Position numbers and translations under genes: made by a program | Origin: Antedon bifida | Taxonomy: Eukaryota > Echinodermata > Crinoidea > Comatulida > Antedonidae | Reading direction: 5' to 3' | NCBI GenBank assembly: GCA_963402885.1 | Contig: OY727097.1 | Span: forward strand, 12,338,001 to 12,402,000 | DNA: 64,000 nucleotides | Shown here: positions 14,001 through 26,000 of the stretch, one piece after another | Position numbering within the stretch: position 1 is the stretch's first letter | Layout of the letters: every line of letters begins with the position of its first letter | The notes under the pieces: model-generated | What the model was told of the DNA's origin: nothing | Databases searched by the model: none | The model's input: the letters and a program-made list of their open reading frames with translations, nothing else

Positions 14001-17000
14001 TAACCACTTGATGTAACCCTGTTTAATAATTAAATTTAGTTAGATAATTAGTTATTGACAATTAAAACGAATTTAGGTTCAACGATTTGCCCCAAATAGG
14101 GGTGTTTTCCGATCGTGGTATACACTGTCTAATGGATGTCCTCATGAAAAATGCCTGCATACAATAATACGAGGATGCTTCGCATTTACCTGTCTCCTCC
14201 CACGATAATTGTTTTTAATAGCTGAAAACCGGTTGAACAGCTCGAGTACAGTATCATAATGTTGAAGACAGGCCGATTTTCTTTAAAAAATACTATTTTG
14301 ATAGATTTAATATACGTTTATACAAATGTATTGATTTGCGATGAATGGAACATTCCAATCTCTCAGACTACGTACGTACATTTTTTACGCTGAACTTACT
14401 GTGTATTCGAGAACCATCATGGACACGACCTAGATGGTACGCGAGCGAAGCGATAACACAGCAGCACTACAATATATTTCAGAAACTTATAATCTCTTTA
14501 ACTTTGTTTCATATGAAACTCAACCGTATTGCCGTGAAATGGCAATTGTAAACACATCCAGTGTTGTTTATAACACATGATATCAAAGATTTATAGTGTA
14601 TTCAATTATCTCAACACAAATACCAATTGAAATGGCATGGTTTCTGTGATTAGTTCTTTAGTTCTTTTAAATATGTCTACTATAATCTTTCCCATCTCTT
14701 ATGAAAATTGTTTTCAATACAATCAATTGCCTGTTGTAGATGCAAACAAGGAAAACGCTTGTCCATCATTATTAAGTAAGTTTTCATGGATAGTTATTTC
14801 TTCAGGTTGATGTACTTACATTTCCAACACATAACCCTTACCTTCTATCACGTAAAGTATTAAGAGTACACACCTGTTCATGTGCGCCATATTATTGCTC
14901 ATATATTCTTTACCAAAATAATTTTGCAAGTACGGTAATGTATTGATTCAACATTACTTTGTTTACCAATTGGAGTTGTATATTCATGTGAAGTAAACAA
15001 GGTCAACACTCGGGAAACCAAATTTTCTGGAAAAAAGCAATGGATTTGATACTGCATGCCATTTTTTTCTATTATTAACCATATTAGGAAGAAAAAATAA
15101 AATTTCAATTATTGCTATATTTTGGGGTTAAAAGTCACCAAATACATGCCAAAAATACCAAAAAATCGTATTTTTAAAATAAAACTATTAGAATAGTTTA
15201 GATTCACGGTGAAAAAATAACAGCGAATTTATCAAAACTGTTGTTTTTGCTCTTTTAAAATTGAAATGTCATGGTTTCTATCAGTTTCCATGGTTACAAG
15301 ACACTATTAAAATTTACCAAACATTATTAGTGGATTTATATAATTTAAGAGCCATTGTCTGTAAGAATCAAAGAAATATCAAAAATAGTGGCAGACTCAA
15401 AAAAATGGATTTCTTTCAAATTTTGCACATGGCTATATATGTGTTGAGAGAAATCAAATATGAAGTATTTTTTATTTCACACATATTTCCATGGCAACGG
15501 CCAAATTTGTGTTTTTGACAAATTTTGTCCTTTTTTAAGGTTTTTTAAAATGGATATTGGTACTACTTTGATGAATGATATTTTTGTTTTGTTCATGTAA
15601 TTATAAAAAATAATTAGTGTATGCATAATAACAATGCATTGTGTACCTGTTTCATTTTTTTTTTTTTTTTTTGATTTCATACTTTGGGAGATACCATTTA
15701 TTTAAAAAGGGGTGTTTTTCACTTTTTTTTTATTGTTAAATGCAACTAAACTTTACTTCACCATAACGCCCAAAGTGGTGTTTTTTTTTAGCTGATTTAT
15801 TACAAATAGTTAGTTCTAATGTTTAATAAGTGATTTCTAAAATAAAATACTGGGGTATTTTAAAAATCTACAAGCAGTGTTGCGAGAAACATAGGCATTT
15901 TTATTTAAAAAAAACATGGTATATTAGTAAAAACATTTTATTTTCTTTGATTATCTGATTTGAAACTCATTGGTCAGAAAAATTCTTAATGTTTTATATA
16001 GTTCTAGTTGTGTTGTGAGAAAAAAAACCCAATATTTTTAATTATAGATTCTGTAGTTCCCAGTTTTATAGGTTTATCCTCTGGAAATTTGAATAAATTA
16101 TCATATCGTTGTGAATTTTTTTTCTTTGCAACAGATTACTCCTCTCTTATTTTGAAGCTCCTCTTTCATTTTTTTACTTCTTTTATTTGCTAACCTAAAC
16201 AGATCCGACATGTAATGTCATCAAGATTTTTAAAGTTACTTTACTTAGTTATCAACTTAGATTAGCTCAACTTAGCTATATCCACTAATACTGATAGCTA
16301 AGTAAAGAGATGCATTTGCATTAGACATAGGTTTGTAAAATACTGTATACATTTTCTAAATTTACTGTTTCTACATTAAGCTAGAGGTATATCTATCACT
16401 ACATTAACGGTTATTACGACAATAGCAGGCGTTTTCTACATTAGCGAATTGTAACAAGGCTTTTTTTCTATTATTTTAGGGCCTGATATATAAGCAATTG
16501 AAAAAAAGAATGTATAACGTTAAACCTTGGGGTTCAAAAAAAACAAACAAAAAGTCAAGCAAAGCTGATGATGGTTTCAGCGGAGGAGCAGAGGAGTTAG
16601 AATCTGGTGCACAAACACAGACAAAGATAGATGTTTTTCTTGTTGATAAGGAAACAGACAGAGAAACAGATACAGACGATTCACTGATTATTGATGGTAA
16701 GAAATACAGTATTCAAAAATTGGCTACTACTGTCACAGGGGTTGAATGAGCTTATTATAGGTGATCATTTAGAATAAAATGCTACACTGTATATAGAGAT
16801 ATATATAAGAGGTACAACTTAGCACTATAATCGTATGCATCAGGTCGTAGGATGGCATACATCATCAACATTTTGTATTTTAACGTACGTCCATCGTTTT
16901 TGAAAATTAAATGTCATTACAATTACATTATAATTTATAAAATGATCACCTATAATTCGTCAAAGTGACGAATTAAGTTCTAGTTTTATTTGGTAATGTA

Positions 17001-20000
17001 TTGTAGCTAGATCATTTTAATGAATTTTTTTTTTTTGTATTAATTATTTGTCTCTTGCTTTAAAAAAAAAACTGAATTGCATCAAATTTACATTCAAATA
17101 TAAACATTATTTCTAAATTGTCTTCAAATATAATGTTTAATATTAAATTCCATTTAAAGTTTAAAAGTTGAATTTACAAGAGAGATGAAAATGAGATGAT
17201 CATGTATTGACATTGTTGTTTCTAAAATGTGGGTCCTAAACAAATATTTCAGTTATTAAAAAGTTTTTACATCCCTGCTTTTGGCTTTGTCACGTATGGA
17301 TAACAATTTTTATTATTTTTTAAAGAAGAACCGGATAACAAAAGCATGATGGAAAGGCATTATAATGCATTATTCAAAGAATGTGGCAAGAGCAAACCCT
17401 CAGTGGCAATTATAAATTCCTACCTAAATAAAGAATTCGTAGCCAGGCGTGCATGGCTTACGGAGACATCAGCAGAGAGCCGGTGTTCTCAATTGCTAAC
17501 GAAGTATCCTTGCTTCAAGGACCATGTGGAGGTATTTTTTAAGCAAAAAATTACTTAAAATAATAAAATTTAACAATTATTTTGCATTGTAACCATGAAA
17601 TATCTATGAGGGATTCAAAAACATTATACTCCATACTAAAATTGTTATGTTCAATTTATTGTTTTATTTTTTAGATAATTGAAGAAGTTAGACGGATTTT
17701 AGGCATAGGAGAAGGAAAGGCGAGGGAAAGCTTTTTAAAAAAATGCTTGGCAAGTCTGTCTAAAGAAAAAGACAGTATTGTATATTTTGGTATGTCCAAA
17801 AAAAATACCAGTCCTCCATCTGGTAAGTTTATATGTTTTTACACACCTTAATTTATTCATAAGTATTTTGTACAGTTTGACCTGTGTACGTATTGTCAAC
17901 AATTTGCAAAGCAAATGTTTCTTAATTCTAGGTTTGACTCCTCCTATTGACAGCTAAAATTGAACTAGAAATTACTTTTATTTTTGGCAGAATAATGCTC
18001 TCCTGGACCTCCCACCCTGTAACCTTGGCTACCTAATACTGTAGACTACATTACAGACTTGAGCTTTACTAAATTTATGTTCATACATTATTACACTCAT
18101 TTATGTTCTCAATTTGTTATTTTTGTTTAGGTTCAAAGATAACCCATATTCTGACAAATCTGTCAACGATATTTGTTGGAAAAAAATCAACTAAAAAGAG
18201 TGCCGACCTTGTCGACAACTTGAAGGTATTTAGTGTTTTTAAAATTTTAAATAACATTTATTATTTTTGTACATACAAAAAATATTATTTAATTGTCTCT
18301 TTAGTGTTTTTTGAACATTGAATGTCAAATTTATCATAGCTTAACATTTAAAGTATCCTATATGTTTACAATAATTAAAATCATACAATTAAACGAAAAT
18401 TTACATTCCAATCGTTTAATTGTATGATTATTATTGTAAACATACTCCGGAATAAAATCAATCAGGATGAAGCACCCGTTTTACATTTGTCCTCCTTTTT
18501 AAAGTAAACAGTCATATTAAAAATATATTTAGACCCTATTAACTTAACTACAGTACTAATAAGAATAATAGATAAAGTTTTGTGATTAAAAAATATAAAT
18601 CCACACACCCTGATGTCTTATAATGTAAAATTCTTCTTATCACTGCTCTGATATTGCGCAGCGTGTCAGAATTTTGAGGTCACCGCCCCAGATATAGGAC
18701 TCTAAACACCATACCCAATTATTAAATGATGTAACAAAATACTTAAATAATAGACTAATATAAATAAACTATATTTATCTCTTTTATTGTTTAGGACCAT
18801 GAAGATCCAGAGACCTGGGCTTCACGCCGATCCGGCAATGTTCCTGTACTTCTTTTAACCAAAGAAATGTCGTACATTGTAGTTGGGAGAGCAATCGTTA
18901 CTACAATGGAAATAACAAATTTAGATGAGGCTCTAGTCACTTTCCTCGCCACCTTTTACTTGTTGGATATTGACTATCCAAAAGCTCAAGAAGTAGGCCT
19001 CACAATACTCCAACAGCTAGTGCTAGGTGATACATCAACACCTGTTCACTTAGCAAAGGCAGTTGAACTATCATTGGCAGATTACAACAAGTTCAACTCC
19101 AGCAATTAGTTTAGTAAAAACAGAAGGGTGTAGTTTTATTTCATTTAAAACTTTCAGTATTTCAGAATAATACATTTTACTTCAATATTTACTATATTAC
19201 TTTTATTTTCAGAATTTTAGTATCCGCTTAATGTATGTTACTTAATGTTAAATCAATAATTAATTGATAATGAATTAGTTTAGTAAAAACAGAAGGGTGT
19301 AGTTTTATTTCATTTAAAACTTTCAGCATTTCAGAATAATACATTTTACTTCAATATTTACTATATATTACTTTTATTTTCATAATTTTAGTATCCGCTT
19401 AATGTATGTTACTTAATGTTAAATCAATAATTAATTGATAATGAATTACAGTAGTTTAGTAAAAACAGAAGGGTGTAGTTTTATTTCATTTAAAACTTTC
19501 AGCAATTCATAATAATACATTTTACTTCAATATTTACTATATTACTTTTATTTTCATAATTTTAGTATCCGCTTAATGTATGTTACTTAATGTTAAATCA
19601 ATAATTAATTGATAATGAATTAGTTTAGTAAAAACAGAAGGGTGTAGTTTTATTTCATTTAAAACTTTCAGCATTTCAGATTAATGCATTTTACTTTAAT
19701 ATTTACTATATATTACTTTTATTTTCATAATTTTAGTATCCGCTTATGAATTTACTTATATGTGCAAATTCTTAACCCACAATCCGGAAAAAAACCTTTT
19801 ATGCAGTTGTTTTGCTTGAATACAACCTTTAACCCATGTAAAGTACAATAGATTATATTTATGGCCTCTTTTTATCGTTTTCGAAATATAAATACTTTGT
19901 TTTACTTCACAATATAGTGTATTTAATTTCTATATGCATAAGAAATATTTTTTTATACAGCATACTGTATAATAGCGTTTACTTTATACGTTTTTCTGTT

Positions 20001-23000
20001 ATTCTGGCATTTATTGTTAATTAAAACAAGTTTATGTGAAGTTGTACATATTATTGTTATTAATTATTGTTATTTTTTTAGGTAAATTGTAGTTAATGAA
20101 AATAACGGTATTGTTAATATTATTTTGTATAAATTCTTAAATTTATTTGATTCTTGCAAATTTTTATTTTATAGAATTCTTGTTTCAAGCAATATTTAAT
20201 AAAAAATATTGCTTGAAACAAGAATTCTACAAATAAAAATCGGAATATTCTTACTTATTTTAGGAAATATATTGCTTAAAACAAGAATTCTAAAAAATAC
20301 AAATCGAAATATTCTTACTTATTTTAAGAAAAATATTGCTTGTAACAAGAATTCTACAAATAAAAATCGGAATATTCTTACTTATTTTAAGAAATATCTT
20401 GCTTGAAACAAGAATTCAACGAATAAAAATCGAAATATTCTTACTTATTTTAAGAAATACCGTATCTTGCTTAAAACAAGAATTCTAAAAAATACAAATC
20501 GGAATATTCTTACTTATTTTAAGAAAAATATTGCTTGAAACAAGAATTCTACAAATAAAAATCGGAATATTCTTACTTATTTTAAGAAATATCTTGCTTG
20601 AAACAAGAATTCAAAAAAATACAAATCGGAATATTCTTACTTATTTTAAGACAAATATTGCTTGTAACAAGAATTCTACAAATAAAAATCGGAATATTCT
20701 TACTTATTTAAAGAAAAATATTGCTTGAAACAAGAATTCTACAAATAAAAATTGGAATATTCTTACTTATTTTAAGAAATATCTTGCTTGAAACAAGAAT
20801 TCAAAAAAATACAAATCGGAATATTCTTACTTATTTTAAGACAAATATTTCTTGAAACAAGAATTCTAAAAAATACAAATCGGAATATTCTTACTTATTT
20901 TAAGAAAAATATTGCTTGAAACAAGAATTCTACAAATAAAAATCAGAATATTCTTACTTATTTTAAGAAATATATTGCTTGAAACAAGAATACTAAAAAT
21001 AAAAATCGGAATATTCTTACTTATTTTAAGAAAAATATTGCTTAAAACAAGAATTCTAAAAAATACAAATCGGAATATTCTTACTTATTTTAAGAAATAT
21101 ATTGCTTGAAACAAGTATTCAGAAAATACAAATCGGAATATTCTTACTTATTTTAAGACAAATATTGCTTGAAACAAGAATTCTACAAATAAAAATCGGA
21201 ATATTCTTACTTATATTAAGAAATATCTTGCTTGAAACAAGAATTCTACAAATAAAAATCGGAATATTCTTACTTATATTAAGAAATATCTTGCTTGAAA
21301 CAAGAATTCTATAAAATACAAATCGGAATATTCTTACTTACAGTATTTTAAGAAATATCTTGCTTGAAACAAGAATTCTATAAAATACAAATCGGAATAT
21401 TCTTACTTATTTTAAGACAAATATTGCTTGAAACAAGAACTCTATAAAATGAAATTCGGTAAATTCTTACTTATTTCAAGAAAAATATTACTGGAAACAA
21501 GAATTCTGTAAAATCAAAATCGGAATATTCTTACCTACTTTAAGAAAAATATTGCTTGAATCAAGAATTCTATCAAATAAATTGAGAAAAATATTGCTTG
21601 AAACAAGAATTCTATTTTTAAAAATCGGTAAATTGTTACTTATTTTAAGACAGATACTGCTTAAAACAAGAATGAAAAAAACAATTAAATTCTTGGTAAG
21701 AATATTGTTCTTAAAGTATTATTTCTTGGCAAGAATAATTTTCTTGATAAGAATTTGTGTGATTCTTGTTAAGAATTTTACGATTCTTGGTAAGCAAAAA
21801 AGTATTGAAATACGGACAAGTCAAAATTTACTTGTTTCAAGAAATATTTTGCTTGAAACAAGTTTTTTTTTTCTTAAAACAAGAATCAGAATTTTGCTGT
21901 GTAGTTGCGAATGAATTGCCGTTTCTTACAAAGGGAGCATACCACCTCTCGTAACTACGCATTTTGGATATGTATAGCATGGCCCCTGGATGTCGACGCG
22001 TGAGCTGGGTCAACTTCTAAATATAGTTAGTTATAAATGTTTATTACAAAGGGACACCGCCAGATAAGTGCGTCCTATCACTAGTAAGTAACTTGATTCA
22101 GATTTTGGTCATTGTAACTTTGATACAGCACAGATATCGACGCGTGAACCGCAATGAAAATGAGTTTGTGAATTAGACATTTTACTGTAATATTAAATAT
22201 ATTTGTTACTAGAAATTAGTTTGATAAAATATATTCTACAAAATTAGTAGGCCTAATAATTGTTTTCCCTCATAAATAAAGGGGAGATGGGGATGGGGAC
22301 ACGTGTCTGTTTATGAGTGAGAATCAATCAGGCATTTTAATTAAAATGCAGACCGTCTTAAATTACTTGACATGTTTCGATAAATATAGTAAATATATTC
22401 TCATCATCAGAACTGTAATCAAAGCCTAGAGTACTTGTATACGTACTACAACGTTGCGTTTAAATGAGTCAATAATTAGCATGAGAATAGATTTATCGAA
22501 ACATGTCATGTCATTTTAAGACCGTCTGCATTTTCATTAAAATAATGCCTTATGATATTATTGATCATCACTCATAATTTGGTGGTATTATACATGGTGT
22601 GCCTGTTTATGTACAGTGAAAGAGCTTATTTTAGTATCCTATAATAATATATTTTCTATATAAAAGAATATGGTATTTCAAATCAGGTACAAAAGCCGAC
22701 GATCCGAGCGAATTACATGTTTAAAAAAAATCGGAAAACACCCATTTGTTATTTTCAAAACACATTGCACGTTGGCGAGGTCCGATTGCACATGCGTGAC
22801 TGGCGGAACAATGCAACAAAAATGAAAAACGAAAATGGCATGTTGTGTTGACAGTGGCAGAATCGGGTGTTTATTTCAAGCTCACATAAACGGGCAATGA
22901 AATCCTCGTTATTAAAAAAAACCATTATTTAAGCTTATTCACTATAGTATATTTAAATTATCTACTTATTAATTTATTTGTATATTGTTTTCTCTTTTTG

Positions 23001-26000
23001 CTTGGTTAGATAAAACATGTTACCGAGAAACGAAAAACATTCTAGTTGAAATTCTTTATGTATACCCACAGATTGCACTATTTTCTGTATACTTAATTAG
23101 GTACTCTTTTCGTATACATGTATTGCTGTTGGGAATAGATAAATATTTCACTTCAAATATTTTTCAAAATATTGGTACACAACAATGAAAGAAAAAGCGA
23201 AAACAACATTTTTGTATTAGGCCTAATTGTCAATTGTTTTATATTATTGTAGATCATTGTTTTCTTTGTTTTTACTATTATGATGCCAATTATATATTGG
23301 AAAAAGGATTTTATCGAGTCGACTTTAGATTTGCAAGTAACAGAGAAGCATTTCTTTGGTCCGTTGTCAGATGGTTATTAAACGGACACCAAATCGCAAG
23401 CAGAAACTCTTTCATTCATTCATAGTAACATTTATTTCTTATCATTTCAAAGTAAACATAATAACAATTTAAATATAAATAATTAAGAGGCAAAACCCAG
23501 AAAGTACTAACATTTGGAGGTTTCCCTCCAAAAAAACTTGTAGTCATATTGGAGTTTAAACAAACCGAAACAAAACAAGACAAACAAACAAGTAAAACAA
23601 GACAACGACAAGTTAATAATAATAAAATACTATATGGAAGCACAGAAAACCAGAATAAACATGTTGTTTTATTATTAGTTATTTATGGAGTAGAATTTGT
23701 TTATGTTTAAAAGAAAATTTATTTTTTGAAGGTGCCAATTTAATTTCGTCGGGGAGATCATTAAATAATTTGGTGCCACTATAACGGATATTATGTTGCA
23801 TTAATGTTAATTTGGTAAGGGGAGGGTGGAGGTTACAAGAGGATCTAGTTTTATGGGTATTAATAATATTATTTTTTATAAAGCTGCAAGAAAGTTTAGT
23901 TGGAAGTAGACAGTTGACATGTTTGTCAACTCTAAAACGCTTGAGACGATTAAGCATTATAATCTACGGCTACTATTAGAAATCATATTGCTAACAAGAG
24001 TATCCCATCTTAAATTTTCTTGTATAGGAATACCGATAATTTTCATTTCATGCACAAAATCCAGCAATTTACCAACTATAACTAAGTTTGGAGGATCGGG
24101 AGGGTGTTTTTTAAAACAAACTTGCAAGGCTTCACATTTTGATGGATTGAGTTTGAGAAATGTTTGACTAGCCCAGTTTTCTAGATCACAAACGTCAGTA
24201 TCAACAAAAGTGGGATCGCTAGCACGACGGACCTCAACAAGGCTAACATCGTCAACATACTTAAATTTAGATGATTGGGCGTTTACGGCAGCATCAATAA
24301 TTTCATTTCATTTATCTTTTTATTTCGGAATATCATGGTGACATAATATTATATCCATAGCAAAAGAGAGAAAAAAAAATCTTAATCTAACAGCTCATAG
24401 AACAAAAACAAAGATATGTAAATATATAAAGTCAATGCAACAAAGCATTCCATTGTATGTGCATTCTTGACACATTAAGAACGTGGCGATTAATGGCCAT
24501 GATCAAGGAATTACTACTTGCGTTCACACGATTTTTAAAACTAAAAACAGATTTTCTAATGAACTCATCAAAGGATGGGACGTCATTTAAGACAAACATC
24601 ATGCTTGCACTACAATGTCTAGGCTGCTTCAGCAGCAAACGTAAGGCATTGTTATAACATACTTTCAGTGATCTCAGAGTGCTCTTATTATATCTACACC
24701 ATAAGGTTGAACAGTACATGCTGACACAGTAACTCTTAAATAGATAACATTTAGTGTTAGTAGAACATTTTCCAAACTTTCTATTTAGAGAGTTGGCCCT
24801 AATGCAAATAGATCGATATTGACGTTTGATGTCACTTTCATCACTCAGATTATTACTGATCACATGACCAAGATAGGTTATTGAATTATCAACGATTAGA
24901 GGTGCCCCATTTAAGGTAATATGTGGAACACCTTTGAGGTTGCGGACTTTCGGGCAAAATAGCAAGCATTTGGATTTGTTTTCATTAAAAGTAATATCAT
25001 GGTCACTAGCAAACCCTTCACAGAGTCTTAGGCTTTGTAAGCCAGTCACTGACGGAGCCAAAAGGACCAAGTCATCGGCAAAGCTTAGGCAATTCAGTTT
25101 AAGACTGTTAATTTCACAACCTTCTTTTGACTTAGTCAGTTCAACAGTTAACGGATCAGTGTACACATTGTAAAGTAGAGGGGACATAACGCCTCCCTGG
25201 CGAACCCCATTACGAACAGTAAAAGAATCGGAAACGGAACTACCCCACCTGACAACAAATTCCTGATTCCTATACCATGACCTCAGTATTTTAACTATAG
25301 GTGAAGGGGTACTCCTGTCAATTATAACGTTAAAAATAATTGGTCCAAACTTAGTAGGCAAACATTTCCCAGATTTGAATCTGGTAGGGATGTAAGGTTG
25401 GAAGGTAGACTGGTAGCTTATGGCGTTCAATCGGGCGGCTATTATGTGAGATTGAGGCAAAACTCTGATTGATTGCCTTAGCAATTTCAAAGTGGTCACT
25501 TTGGGGGACTCCGGGGACTGAAATGTTGGGATGGGATTGTAATTTATTGCTCATAATTTGGATTCCTTTATGCCAATTGGATGTATCATTCTTTTTTTAA
25601 TTTGAAAGGCGGTCTTGATAAAAGGATTTTTTGCTGATTTGATAGAGAAAATGATTTTGTTTCTAAGGATGCGCCACATGTACGTTTTATTTTGGCAAAG
25701 GCTACTTGGCGCTTTTTAATGAGAATCTTAATTTCTGGGGTCATCCAAGATTTGTCATTAGTATGAATTTTAGAAGTTTTTAGTGGAAAGTGAGTGTTAA
25801 TTGACTGACTATTGACTGTACGATAAAATAAATCAGCCTTAGCTTGGGGTGACTTAGCTTCTAGGACTTCAACCCAAGATTGGCCAGTTATCCACCTCCC
25901 AAATTCAAACATACGATGCTAAGGCAGGTCTAAAAATACTTTTCCTAATACTACCATTTAATTTAAGGCCGCTCGGGGCCTAAAAAACAGGATTATGATC

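Noticed and set aside
14899..16193. Short frames as exons of the nested gene
   Set aside because: They consist of translated A/T runs, lack splice borders with matching phase, and show no similarity to the downstream protein.
20165..21650. CRISPR array
   Set aside because: The whole 63-bp unit is repeated with no unique spacers, and the context is an animal genome.
23679..23957. Single 92-codon LINE protein starting MLNRLKRFRV
   Set aside because: It is an artificial fusion across the nested insertion boundary at 23927/23928; the two halves belong to different LINEs.
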